NCBI RefSeq assembly: GCF_013032455.1
Contig: NZ_WQCF01000008.1
Location: forward strand, 124,001-188,000
Reading direction: 5' to 3'
DNA length: 64,000 nucleotides
Source of the DNA: Ruegeria atlantica
Lineage (GTDB): Bacteria; Pseudomonadota; Alphaproteobacteria; Rhodobacterales; Rhodobacteraceae
In this document: piece after piece, positions 17,592 to 25,883 of the stretch
Position numbering within the stretch: position 1 is the stretch's first letter
Layout of the letters: the number at the start of each line of letters is the position of its first letter
The notes under the pieces: generated by a model
What the model was told of the DNA's origin: nothing
The model's input: the letters and a program-made list of their open reading frames with translations, nothing else
Databases searched by the model: none
Made by a program: the position numbers and the translations under genes

Positions 17592-19559
17592 TTATTCTGC
17601 CGCCAGGTTTTGCGGATCGACCAAGGTGACAATATCGCCCATAATTGCATTCAGCTCAAAATTCTTGGGCGTATAGATTTTGGAAACGCCCATGGCTTTG
17701 AGTTTTGCTGCATCGTCGTCAGGAATAATTCCGCCGACAACAACCGGGATATTGTTCAATCCGGCCTCGCGCAGGCGGTTCATCACGTCCTGCACCAACG
17801 GGATATGGCTGCCAGAGAGAATAGACAAACCGATCACATGGGCGTCGTCGTCAATTGCAGCGGTGACAATCTCTTCGGGGGTCAGGCGGATACCTTCATA
17901 GCTGATATCCATGCCGCAATCGCGGGCACGGAATGCTATTTGTTCGGCGCCGTTGGAATGGCCGTCCAGTCCTGGCTTGCCGACCAGGAATTTGAGGCGA
18001 CGGCCCAGCTTGTCGCTGACGGCGTCGACCGCAGCGCGCAAATCGTCCAGTCCTTCGGTCTTGTTCGACACCGAACCTGAAACGCCGGTTGGCCCGCGAT
18101 AGGTGCCATAGACCTTGCGCATCTCTTCTGCCCATTCACCCGTGGTGACACCCGCCTTTGCGGCAGCAATCGAGGGTTCCATCACATTGGTTCCGGATTG
18201 GGCGGCTTCACGCAGCGCGGCCAGAGCGGCAGACACTGCTGCGTCATCTCGCTCTGCACGCCATGCGTTCAGACGGTCGATTTGCTCCTGCTCAACCGCC
18301 GGGTCGACGACCATGATGCCGCCATCTTCGGTTTGCAGGGGAGACGGCTCACCTTCGATCCATTTGTTCACGCCAACCACAACGGTTTCATTCCGTTCGA
18401 TCCGGTTTAGGCGTTCGGCATTTGAATCGACGAGGCGAGATTTCATGTATTCGATCGACGCCACAGCGCCGCCCATCGAGTCCAGATTGGCCAGCTCGGC
18501 CCGCGCGCCTTCTTTCAGTTCCTCGACTTTTGCGTCGACAGCGGGGTTGCCGTCGAACAGGTCACCGTACTCCAGCAGGTCGGTCTCATAGGCCAGAATC
18601 TGCTGCATCCGCATCGACCATTGCTGATCCCACGGACGGGGCAGGCCAAGGGCCTCATTCCATGCTGGCAGCTGCACGGCACGGGCGCGCGCTTTTTTGG
18701 AAAGCGTCACAGCCAGCATTTCAATCAGGATGCGATACACATTGTTTTCAGGCTGCTGCTCGGTCAGGCCCAGCGAGTTCACCTGAACACCATAACGGAA
18801 GCGGCGGAATTTCGGATTCTCGACGCCGTAACGGTCTTTCAGAATTTCATCCCAAAGATCAACGAAGGCTCGCATTTTGCACATCTCTGTGACAAAGCGG
18901 ATACCTGCATTCACAAAGAATGAAATACGGCCACACAGCGCCGGGAAATCTTCGGCTGGAACGCGTGGGCGCAGTTCATCCAGTACCGCGATGGCAGTGG
19001 CCAACGCATAGGCCAATTCCTGTTCCGGTGTCGCGCCTGCCTCTTGCAGGTGATAGGAACACACGTTCATCGGGTTCCATTTCGGTACGTTCGAATAGCA
19101 ATACTCGGCGACGTCAGCGATCATCTTCAGCGATGGCTTCGGAGGGCAGACATAGGTGCCGCGGCTCAGGTATTCTTTGATCAGATCGTTTTGCACGGTG
19201 CCCTGCAGCTTGGACACATCTGCGCCCTGTTCCTCGGCAACCGCGATATAAAGCGCCAACAGCCATGGGGCCGTCGCGTTAATCGTCATTGACGTGTTCA
19301 TCTGTTCCAGCGGTATTTGATCGAACAGAACCCGCATGTCACCCAGATGGCTAATCGGTACGCCAACTTTGCCGACCTCGCCGCGTGCCAGCGTGTGATC
19401 ACTGTCATACCCGGTCTGAGTCGGCAGGTCGAAAGCCACCGAAAGCCCTGTTTGCCCTTTGGCCAGGTTTCCGCGGTACAGCGCGTTTGATGCCTTGGCG
19501 GTGGAGTGACCGGCATAGGTGCGGATGAGCCAGGGGCGATCTTTCTGCGTCTGCGTCAT
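17592..19559 (-). CDS. ecm: Ethylmalonyl-CoA mutase
   Basis: Adenosylcobalamin-dependent mutase converting (2R)-ethylmalonyl-CoA to methylsuccinyl-CoA in the ethylmalonyl-CoA pathway. It has 655 residues. The N-terminal barrel begins RPWLIRTYAGHSTAKASN and has FDLPTQTGYDSDH. The C-terminal B12 domain has the base-off motif DGHSNGAEQ, with LSILSGSH and VVVGGIIPDDD. The length is shorter than methylmalonyl-CoA mutase (about 710), as expected for Ecm. It is divergent from a PlsB-like gene, with ccr beyond. An annotator might mislabel it methylmalonyl-CoA mutase. Confidence 0.95.
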   Translation of the reverse strand: MTQTQKDRPWLIRTYAGHSTAKASNALYRGNLAKGQTGLSVAFDLPTQTGYDSDHTLARGEVGKVGVPISHLGDMRVLFDQIPLEQMNTSMTINATAPWLLALYIAVAEEQGADVSKLQGTVQNDLIKEYLSRGTYVCPPKPSLKMIADVAEYCYSNVPKWNPMNVCSYHLQEAGATPEQELAYALATAIAVLDELRPRVPAEDFPALCGRISFFVNAGIRFVTEMCKMRAFVDLWDEILKDRYGVENPKFRRFRYGVQVNSLGLTEQQPENNVYRILIEMLAVTLSKKARARAVQLPAWNEALGLPRPWDQQWSMRMQQILAYETDLLEYGDLFDGNPAVDAKVEELKEGARAELANLDSMGGAVASIEYMKSRLVDSNAERLNRIERNETVVVGVNKWIEGEPSPLQTEDGGIMVVDPAVEQEQIDRLNAWRAERDDAAVSAALAALREAAQSGTNVMEPSIAAAKAGVTTGEWAEEMRKVYGTYRGPTGVSGSVSNKTEGLDDLRAAVDAVSDKLGRRLKFLVGKPGLDGHSNGAEQIAFRARDCGMDISYEGIRLTPEEIVTAAIDDDAHVIGLSILSGSHIPLVQDVMNRLREAGLNNIPVVVGGIIPDDDAAKLKAMGVSKIYTPKNFELNAIMGDIVTLVDPQNLAAE

Positions 19560-19701
19560 AGCGGGGCCTCGTGTATCGGGTGAGTAAGAAAATTACGCTC
19601 AAGCGTTCTAAAGCGCAATTTTCGGGATATGTCAATTCGCTGCGTCGCGGCATATATGTGTTCAGATTGTAGGACGTGACGTTTGGTGGCAGTGTGCGCT
19701 C

Positions 19702-21090
19702 ATGACTCAGACCGTGGAACTTCCGCTTTGGCTGTTTTTGCTGATCCTGGTGTTTGCCGCGGTCACGCTGGCATCGCATTTTCTGTTCCCATCGGTGCGC
19801 TGGTTTTTTCGCCGTCGTCTGGAGCGTGCGGTCAAGCGATTGAACACGCGGCTTCAGCGGCCAATCCAGCCGTTCAAATTGGCGCGCCGACACGACATGA
19901 TTCAGCGCCTTATCTATGATCCCCAGGTTGGGCAGGCCGTTCAGGCCCATGCCCGAGAAACTGGCGTGCCCGAGGCCGTCGCCTTTGAGCAGGCCCGCCG
20001 CTTTGCACGCGAGATCGTTCCGTCCTTTTCAGCCGTTGCCTATTTCAGCATAGCTATCCGCATGGCGCGTATGCTGAGCAACGCATTCTATAATGTGCGG
20101 CTGAGCTATATGGACGAAAAAGCACTGAAGGACATCGACCCGGACGCCACGGTCGTCTTCGTCATGAATCACCGCAGCAATATGGACTATGTGCTGGTCA
20201 CGTATCTGGCCGCGCGGCAATCGGCCCTGTCCTACGCAGTGGGAGAGTGGGCGCGGGTCTGGCCGCTTAGCCGCCTGATTCGGGCAATGGGGGCCTACTT
20301 TATTCGCCGAAAATCGGGCAGTGAGCTGTATCGGCAGGTGCTGGCCTGTTATGTACGCCACGCAACAGAGGCCGGTGTGACGCAGGCCATGTTCCCCGAA
20401 GGCGGGTTGAGCCTGACCGGTGCATTGGGAAGACCCAAGCTGGGTCTGTTAAAATACATTATCGATGCCACCGTCCCTGCCGGACGGGACGTGGTGTTTG
20501 TGCCCGTCGCCCTGAATTACGACCGGGTGCTTGAGGATACGATTCTGACCAAGGCCGCGCTGGGGAATGAGCGCCGCTTTCGTGCCAAGATCGGAGTGAT
20601 AGCCTGGTGGATTTTGAAGCAGGTTGGCCGACGGCTGGTCGGGCGTTATGAACGGTTCGGGGTCGCTTCGGTGCGGTATGGACAGCCGATCTCGCTGCAG
20701 GCGTTTCGCGCGGATCACGAGGAAAACCTGATGACGGATCTGGCGCGTGATCTTATGGAAGGCATTGCGGAGGCGATTCCATTGGTTCCCGGTGCCGCAG
20801 CCTGTTGGATCGTGCGCGAAAAGGGTGAAATCTCGCAAACCGATGCGGTGGCGTTGATTGATCACCTTCAGCAACACAACGGATATTCAGTGCCGATGGA
20901 TCGTCAGACGATCGAGAGCGGTATTCAGCAATTGGTAGATCGTCGCATTCTCAAACGTGAGGACGGGAAATTATCGTCGTCAGGTCAACGGGTTGATCTT
21001 CTGGACTACTATGCAGCCTCGGCGCCTTTGGGTGGAAAACAGTTTGATGCTGCGCTTGCGAAAGAAAATTCTGCAGCCGCAGGGTCATAA
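19702..21090 (+). CDS. PlsB-like glycerol-phosphate acyltransferase family protein
   Basis: A 462-residue protein with an N-terminal membrane helix (residues 7-28) and a central acyltransferase domain. NHRSNMDY supplies the catalytic HX4D motif, and FPEGGLS the second conserved block. It is shorter than E. coli PlsB and has a C-terminal region of about 110 residues that reads like a winged-helix fold (REKGEISQTDAVALIDHL ... VDRRILKREDGKL). It probably acylates glycerol-3-phosphate or lysophospholipid at the inner membrane. It lies between ecm and ccr. The ribosome binding site is weak. Confidence 0.8.
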   Translation: MTQTVELPLWLFLLILVFAAVTLASHFLFPSVRWFFRRRLERAVKRLNTRLQRPIQPFKLARRHDMIQRLIYDPQVGQAVQAHARETGVPEAVAFEQARRFAREIVPSFSAVAYFSIAIRMARMLSNAFYNVRLSYMDEKALKDIDPDATVVFVMNHRSNMDYVLVTYLAARQSALSYAVGEWARVWPLSRLIRAMGAYFIRRKSGSELYRQVLACYVRHATEAGVTQAMFPEGGLSLTGALGRPKLGLLKYIIDATVPAGRDVVFVPVALNYDRVLEDTILTKAALGNERRFRAKIGVIAWWILKQVGRRLVGRYERFGVASVRYGQPISLQAFRADHEENLMTDLARDLMEGIAEAIPLVPGAAACWIVREKGEISQTDAVALIDHLQQHNGYSVPMDRQTIESGIQQLVDRRILKREDGKLSSSGQRVDLLDYYAASAPLGGKQFDAALAKENSAAAGS

Positions 21091-21115
21091 AATTACAAAA
21101 ATAACTCAAAATGGG

Positions 21116-21127
21116 TTGCAATGTTGC
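21116..21127. promoter_or_regulatory. Tandem GTTGC repeats upstream of ccr (weak)
   Basis: TTGCAA followed by TG and TTGC, about 80 bases before ccr, form two short direct repeats spaced 8 bases apart. TTGCAA-type repeats are known targets of ScfR/PccR/RamB-family regulators of acyl-CoA metabolism. The match is short and could be chance. Confidence 0.2.
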
Positions 21128-21201
21128 TCAGCGGCCAATACTCATCGGGTAAAGCCGACGATTCTGCATCGCGGCGAGAGTTTTGAACATAGGAGGCTAT
21201 C

Positions 21202-22488
21202 ATGGCTCTGGACACCGACAGCGGCATCGCGTCGTACGAGGCACCGGAAAAAGACCTGTATGAGATGGGTGAAATCCCTCCGATGGGATATGTCCCGAAA
21301 CAAATGTATGCGTGGGCGATCCGCAAAGAGCGCCATGGCGAGCCGGATACCGCCATGCAGTTGGAAGTGGTGGACGTGCCCAAGCTGGACAGCCACGAAG
21401 TGCTGGTTCTGGTGATGGCAGCAGGCGTGAACTACAACGGCGTCTGGGCGTCGTTGGGTAAGCCGATCAGCCCGTTCGACGGCCACGGTCAGCCGTTCCA
21501 CATCGCAGGTTCTGATGCGTCGGGCATCGTTTGGGCCGTGGGTGACAAGGTCAAGCGCTGGAAAGTGGGCGACGAGGTTGTGATCCACTGCAACCAGGAT
21601 GATGGCGATGACGAGCACTGCAACGGCGGCGACCCGATGTATTCGGCCAGCCAGCGCATCTGGGGCTATGAGACACCCGATGGTTCGTTCGCTCAGTTCA
21701 CCAATGTTCAGGCTCAGCAGCTGATGCCACGCCCCAAGCACCTGACTTGGGAAGAAAGCGCCTGCTACACGCTGACACTGGCAACCGCCTATCGCATGCT
21801 GTTCGGCCACGAGCCGCATGACCTGAAGCCTGGCCAGAACGTTCTGGTTTGGGGCGCGTCGGGCGGTCTGGGGTCCTATGCGATCCAGCTGATCAACACT
21901 GCGGGTGCAAACGCGATCGGTGTGATCTCGGACGAAAGCAAGCGTGACTTCGTCATGAGCCTGGGCGCCAAAGGCGTTCTGAACCGTAAGGACTTTAACT
22001 GCTGGGGTCAGCTGCCCACAGTGAACACCCCGGAATATGCCGAGTGGTTCAAAGAGGCCCGCAAGTTCGGTAAGGCCATCTGGGACATCACCGGCAAGGG
22101 CAACAATGTCGACATGGTGTTCGAACATCCGGGCGAAAGCACCTTCCCAGTGTCGACCTTCGTGGTGAAAAAAGGCGGCATGGTCGTGATCTGTGCCGGT
22201 ACCACCGGCTACAACCTGACCTTCGACGTTCGCTACATGTGGATGCACCAGAAGCGTCTGCAGGGCTCGCACTTTGCGCATCTGAAACAAGCGTCTGCAG
22301 CGAACCAGCTCATGGTCGAACGTCGCCTGGATCCGTGCATGTCCGAGGTTTTCTCGTGGAATGAACTTCCGGACGCCCATATGAAGATGCTGCGGAATGA
22401 GCATAAGCCGGGCAACATGTCGGTTCTGGTTCAGGCCCCGCAGACCGGAATGCGCACTCTGGAAGAGGTTTTGGACGCTCGCGGTTAA
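21202..22488 (+). CDS. ccr: Crotonyl-CoA carboxylase/reductase
   Basis: Key enzyme of the ethylmalonyl-CoA pathway, reductively carboxylating crotonyl-CoA to ethylmalonyl-CoA with NADPH and CO2. The 428 residues form an MDR-type fold. NYNGVWASLGKPISPFDGHG, the N-terminal YEMGEIPPMGYVPKQMYAW segment, the nucleotide motif VWGASGGLGSYAIQL and the CO2-pocket region FEHPGE are all typical of Ccr and distinguish it from other alcohol-dehydrogenase-like reductases. AGGAGG precedes the ATG and a strong terminator follows. Confidence 0.97.
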   Translation: MALDTDSGIASYEAPEKDLYEMGEIPPMGYVPKQMYAWAIRKERHGEPDTAMQLEVVDVPKLDSHEVLVLVMAAGVNYNGVWASLGKPISPFDGHGQPFHIAGSDASGIVWAVGDKVKRWKVGDEVVIHCNQDDGDDEHCNGGDPMYSASQRIWGYETPDGSFAQFTNVQAQQLMPRPKHLTWEESACYTLTLATAYRMLFGHEPHDLKPGQNVLVWGASGGLGSYAIQLINTAGANAIGVISDESKRDFVMSLGAKGVLNRKDFNCWGQLPTVNTPEYAEWFKEARKFGKAIWDITGKGNNVDMVFEHPGESTFPVSTFVVKKGGMVVICAGTTGYNLTFDVRYMWMHQKRLQGSHFAHLKQASAANQLMVERRLDPCMSEVFSWNELPDAHMKMLRNEHKPGNMSVLVQAPQTGMRTLEEVLDARG

Positions 22489-22508
22489 GCCGCACCAAAA
22501 TGAAACAC

Positions 22509-22552
22509 AGGCGCCCGCGAATCGTATGACGGATCGCGGGCGTCCTTTTTTT
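22509..22552 (+). terminator. Rho-independent terminator of ccr
   Basis: The core stem CGCCCGCGA/TCGCGGGCG (22512-22520 with 22534-22542), extended by a few bases, is followed by a run of seven T at 22546-22552. It lies about 20 bases after ccr. Confidence 0.92.
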
Positions 22553-22656
22553 GGAAGGTTCTGCTTTTTCAGAGGTTTGTATGGAATATCCCCACTGTTT
22601 TTGGGGAGTAGAAAGCAGTGAATAGACTAAAAAATACTGCACATGCTATGGTTGTG

Positions 22657-22672
22657 TTAACCCTTCGTTAAC
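22657..22672. promoter_or_regulatory. CtrA-type box upstream of the luxR operon
   Basis: TTAACCCTTCGTTAAC fits the full CtrA consensus TTAA-N7-TTAA(C) exactly. It is itself embedded in two GTTAAC hexamers. It sits 19-34 bases ahead of the small gene that precedes luxR, a place where it would overlap the promoter. CtrA controls motility, gene transfer agents and quorum sensing links in Rhodobacterales. Binding is inferred from the motif only. Confidence 0.6.
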
Positions 22673-22690
22673 TATTTCGGAGAGACCCTG

Positions 22691-22909
22691 ATGGCGCAGA
22701 ATAAGTGGATACTGGACGTGTTGTCGGACCTCAACGCCTTCGCTGTTGAGAACGGTTTGATCGCGCTGGCCGAGCAGTTGGATGACACCAAGCTGATTGC
22801 CGCAGCCGAGATCGCGTCTATGAAGGCTGAGGTGCGGACGCCTGCGGATGGGAACAAATCTCGATATGAGCCAGGTCCTGGAGGACTTGGAAAACACCAG
22901 CACGCTTGA
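22691..22909 (+). CDS. Small protein overlapping the luxR start
   Basis: A 72-residue protein. The first 45 residues are a regular, amphipathic helical stretch (WILDVLSDLNAFAVENGL, then LAEQLDDTKLIAAAEIAS). The last 20 are Gly/Pro-rich and coincide with the overlap with luxR, so they are probably unconstrained. A good ribosome binding site (GGAGAG) stands seven bases before the ATG. It overlaps luxR by 62 bases, or 44 if luxR starts at 22866, suggesting translational coupling. I think similar small genes precede luxR in other Rhodobacteraceae, but cannot confirm it here. Confidence 0.72.
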   Translation: MAQNKWILDVLSDLNAFAVENGLIALAEQLDDTKLIAAAEIASMKAEVRTPADGNKSRYEPGPGGLGKHQHA

Positions 22910-23567
22910 CGAGCTAAGCGACGTCGCCGTCCGGTTACGCGACAGGCTGAAAGTCGAACATCTCATATATCACTGGGTTGATGGCGCTGGGGATCAATAC
23001 GGCTATACGACCTATCCCGATGCCTGGGCTGAGCGGTATCTTGAAAAGAACTATCACCGTATTGATCCCGTCATTCTGGGCTGTTTCCAGCGGTTCCACC
23101 CGGTCGATTGGAAAACGCTGGACTGGTCCAGCAAGGTAGCCAAGGCTTTCCTTCAAGACGCGCAAAGCCATGGGGTTGGAAATCAGGGGTATTCGATCCC
23201 AATCCGTGGCCCGAACGGGCAATTCGCCTTATTTACGGTCAACCACACCTGTGATGATGAAACTTGGAAAGCATTCATCGAACGGCATTCTCGTGAATTG
23301 ATCCTGATTGCCCACTACATCAATCGTAAAGCCTTGGAGTTCGAAAGGGATCGGCAACCCGAGGCCTCGAGAGGTCTGTCACCCCGTGAAGTGGACGCGA
23401 TGACATTGCTGGCGTTGGGCTACAGCCGGGCGCAAGTGGCCCATTCGCTGTCGATCTCTGAGCATACGTTGCGCGTCTACATCGAAGGCGCGCGGGCCAA
23501 GCTTGGGGCGCAGAACACCACCCATGCCATCGTCACGGCGCTGAGCAGAGGATTAATAGTGGTTTAA
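22848..23567 (+). CDS. LuxR-family autoinducer-binding transcriptional regulator
   Basis: A 239-residue quorum-sensing regulator. The N-terminal autoinducer-binding domain (about residues 15-165) has the pattern WAERYLEKNYHRIDPV, with the Asp-Pro that contacts the lactone, and VDWKTLDW. The C-terminal LuxR helix-turn-helix begins at GLSPREVDAM near residue 177 and ends with HTLRVYIEGARAKLGA. Either ATG 22848 or ATG 22866 (MSQVLEDL) could be the start; neither has a strong ribosome binding site, consistent with coupling to the overlapping small gene. luxI follows 84 bases downstream. Confidence 0.93.
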   Translation: MGTNLDMSQVLEDLENTSTLDELSDVAVRLRDRLKVEHLIYHWVDGAGDQYGYTTYPDAWAERYLEKNYHRIDPVILGCFQRFHPVDWKTLDWSSKVAKAFLQDAQSHGVGNQGYSIPIRGPNGQFALFTVNHTCDDETWKAFIERHSRELILIAHYINRKALEFERDRQPEASRGLSPREVDAMTLLALGYSRAQVAHSLSISEHTLRVYIEGARAKLGAQNTTHAIVTALSRGLIVV

Positions 23568-23620
23568 GACGCGCGCGCGCCTCCAACGGTAAATTAACTA
23601 TGACTTTGTACCCCCTTCGT

Positions 23621-23632
23621 TCCTGCACAGGA
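23621..23632. promoter_or_regulatory. Short dyad ahead of luxI
   Basis: TCCTGCACAGGA is a dyad with five-base arms and a CA centre, 19 bases before the luxI start. Its CTG...CAG arms recall lux-type boxes, but it is shorter than the usual 18-20 bases. It could be a regulator site or a small hairpin near the ribosome binding site. Confidence 0.3.
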
Positions 23633-23651
23633 CGACAAGGGGAAAAAAGTC

Positions 23652-24290
23652 ATGTTGCGCTATCTGTATGCCGATGAGCTGCACAAGTTTCCGGATCTGG
23701 TCGACGGGATGTTCCGGGATCGTGCGGATCAGTTCAAAACCCGGTTGGGTTGGGACGTCCACGTCAATGAGAAAGGAGAAGAGCGGGATCAATATGACGA
23801 TCTGAACCCGCTTTATGTCATCTGGGAAGAAGCGGATGGCAGCCACGGTGGTTCGATGCGGGTGCTGCCGACCACTGGCCCGGTTATGGTGAACGACATC
23901 TTCGGGCATCTGACGGGCGGTGATCCGATCTGTAGCCCTCTGATTTGGGAAGTCACCCGGTTTTGCCTGTCCCGCACCGCCAGCCCGCACACGGCTGGGG
24001 CAATCATGTTAAGCGGCGGAGAGATGATGGAAGGGTTCGGCCTGACCCATATAGCCGGTGTCTTTGATGCGCGCATGATTCGGATATATCGCCTGATCGG
24101 TTCGTCTCCGGTGGTTCTGGGATCAGAAGGAAAGGGACGTGAACAGATTTCAGTCGGGCTGTGGCCCTATTCGGCAGAGGACTGCAACCGCGTGGCCGAA
24201 CGAGCCGGCATCCCGCGAGAGCTGTCACGGCTGTGGTTCAAAACAGCATTCAGCATAGGGCGGCAGCCCCGTTTCGCTCTGTCCGCCTGA
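23652..24290 (+). CDS. Acyl-homoserine-lactone synthase (LuxI family)
   Basis: Synthesises N-acyl-homoserine lactone from S-adenosylmethionine and acyl-ACP. It has 212 residues. Invariant residues are in place: the Arg and Phe of FRDRADQFKTRLGW with its Trp, the Glu/Asp of EERDQYDD, and Arg of SMRVLPT. IWEVTRFCL matches the E-x-T/S-R-F/L block. AAGGGGA precedes the ATG. The acyl chain cannot be read from sequence. It forms an operon with luxR. Confidence 0.95.
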   Translation: MLRYLYADELHKFPDLVDGMFRDRADQFKTRLGWDVHVNEKGEERDQYDDLNPLYVIWEEADGSHGGSMRVLPTTGPVMVNDIFGHLTGGDPICSPLIWEVTRFCLSRTASPHTAGAIMLSGGEMMEGFGLTHIAGVFDARMIRIYRLIGSSPVVLGSEGKGREQISVGLWPYSAEDCNRVAERAGIPRELSRLWFKTAFSIGRQPRFALSA

Positions 24291-24325
24291 CCGGTCGAAA
24301 ACGCCATTCCGTCTCTGGTGATAGC

Positions 24326-24351
24326 TGGCGCGGCCCTGTAGGGTCGCGCCA
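24326..24351 (+). promoter_or_regulatory. Hairpin that sequesters the SD and start of the helicase gene
   Basis: TGGCGCG (24326-24332) pairs with CGCGCCA (24345-24351), extended by one G-U and three C-G pairs to an 11-pair stem with loop TGTA. The likely Shine-Dalgarno AGGG (24340-24343) and the A of the ATG at 24351 are inside it. There is no T-run, so it is not an obvious luxI terminator. It may limit translation of the helicase. Confidence 0.5.
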
Positions 24352-25883
24352 TGTCTATGCCCCCCGTGACCTTTTCCGACGACCAAGCAACCGCCTACGA
24401 CAGCATCGCCGAGATGCTGCGATCGGCCGGTGTTGACCTGGATGACGATGCCCTGCTGAAATTGCCGGGGGCAGGAAAGTCCGGGGTGATGGCGGTGATC
24501 GGCAAGGCGGGCTCGGGTAAAACCTTGCTGCTGGCCGAGCTGTATAAGGCGTTGGCTGAAACAGGCGTGCAGATTGTCTCGGGCGATTTCGAAAGCCGCA
24601 AGGCGAGGGAAAAGCGCAGCCTCGCCATCCTTGCGCCCACCAACAAAGCGGCCAGCGTTTTGCGCCTGCGCGGGGTGCCAGCGACGACCATTCATCGGAT
24701 CCTCTACACCCCGGTCTATGACCCGGAATACGAGCGGATCGCGGAATGGCTGGCAGGCAATGACGAACGCCCTGAGATTGAGGGCCTGACCGTTGAGGCA
24801 CTGGATCGTGCAGCGGCGTTTTATCAGAACAACAAATCCATCCCCGGCGCGCTGGCCGCGGCTGGCCTGCGCGGGTCGGATTTTATCACAGGTTGGAAAC
24901 GCCGGGATGAACCGCTGGACATCGGGTTCGTGGACGAAGCCTCAATGCTGGATGACCGGCAGTTCGAAGACTTGCAGGAGATCTTTCCGACCCTTCTGTT
25001 GTTCGGCGATCCGGCGCAGCTTGCACCGGTCAATCAATCAGGCAGCATGGTGTTTGACGCGTTGCCTGAACCACGCAAACAGATCCTGCACCGGGTCCAT
25101 CGACAGGACGCGGATAACCCAATTCTCGATCTGGCCCACGCGTTGGCGGACCCTCAGATGGGTTTCGAGGATTTTGAAAGGCTGGTTGAACAAACTGCAC
25201 GAACGGATGACCGGGTAATCTGGGGGCAGCGGGTCGAAGTTGATCTGATGGCCCGAAGCCCGGTGCTGGTTTGGCGTAACGCCACTCGTATTCGGTTGAT
25301 ACAGGCGTTCCGAAATGTGCACGGCGCGCCGGATACCGAATTGCTTGAAGGTGAGCCCTTGATCTGCGATGGGATCGAACTGCCCCTGAAGCACCGCAAG
25401 AAACGTCTGGACCTTGAGGCGCGCGGGCTGATCAAGGGGGCTCAGGTTATTTATCTGGGACCGGGGCGCAAGCCGGGGTTCTCGCGCCTGCATGTGATGG
25501 GGGCCGAAGACCCGCAGGTCAGCGCAGCCTCTATTGTGAAAATCGAAAAGCCGGATGAGGAAGAGCCCTTTATTCCCTATGCCGCACGGATGGGGGCAAC
25601 CTTTCTGCACGGCGCGGCAGTGACGATTCACAAAGCACAGGGATCGCAATGGAATACGGTTCAGGTCTTTGCTCCGGATATTTATGCTGCTGCCCGAATG
25701 GGGCGGACTGAGGCTGGGCAACCACTGTGGAAACGGCTGGCCTATGTCGCCATAACACGCGCGCAGGAAAGGTTGATCTGGGTGGTGCGCAACCGGTTGG
25801 CCAAACCCACCTATCCGCTGCGCGTGGACGACCTGCGCGCCGTCCCGGCGGCATCGCTGACTTTGGAGGCCGAAGAAACATGA
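24351..25883 (+). CDS. RecD/Dda-like superfamily 1B helicase
   Basis: A 510-residue DNA helicase-like ATPase. Walker A is GKAGSGKT near residue 51, motif II is VDEASMLD near 198, GDPAQLAPV is motif III, IHKAQGSQW and YVAITRAQERL are the C-terminal motifs V and VI of the UvrD_C_2 region. This arrangement fits stand-alone RecD2/Dda-type helicases. Its partners are unknown. The start could be 24351 or ATG 24357; a stable hairpin covers both the ribosome binding site and the first ATG. The stop overlaps the SDR start (ATGA). Confidence 0.88.
   Translation: MSMPPVTFSDDQATAYDSIAEMLRSAGVDLDDDALLKLPGAGKSGVMAVIGKAGSGKTLLLAELYKALAETGVQIVSGDFESRKAREKRSLAILAPTNKAASVLRLRGVPATTIHRILYTPVYDPEYERIAEWLAGNDERPEIEGLTVEALDRAAAFYQNNKSIPGALAAAGLRGSDFITGWKRRDEPLDIGFVDEASMLDDRQFEDLQEIFPTLLLFGDPAQLAPVNQSGSMVFDALPEPRKQILHRVHRQDADNPILDLAHALADPQMGFEDFERLVEQTARTDDRVIWGQRVEVDLMARSPVLVWRNATRIRLIQAFRNVHGAPDTELLEGEPLICDGIELPLKHRKKRLDLEARGLIKGAQVIYLGPGRKPGFSRLHVMGAEDPQVSAASIVKIEKPDEEEPFIPYAARMGATFLHGAAVTIHKAQGSQWNTVQVFAPDIYAAARMGRTEAGQPLWKRLAYVAITRAQERLIWVVRNRLAKPTYPLRVDDLRAVPAASLTLEAEET

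Noticed and set aside
19394-19403. TGTGATCACT inside ecm
   Set aside because: It encodes the conserved Ser-Asp-His of the mutase and has no partner at 21 bp, so it is explained by coding constraint. Similar CGTGATCACG and TGTGATCACC strings in the ABC transporter and mreD genes were dismissed for the same reason.
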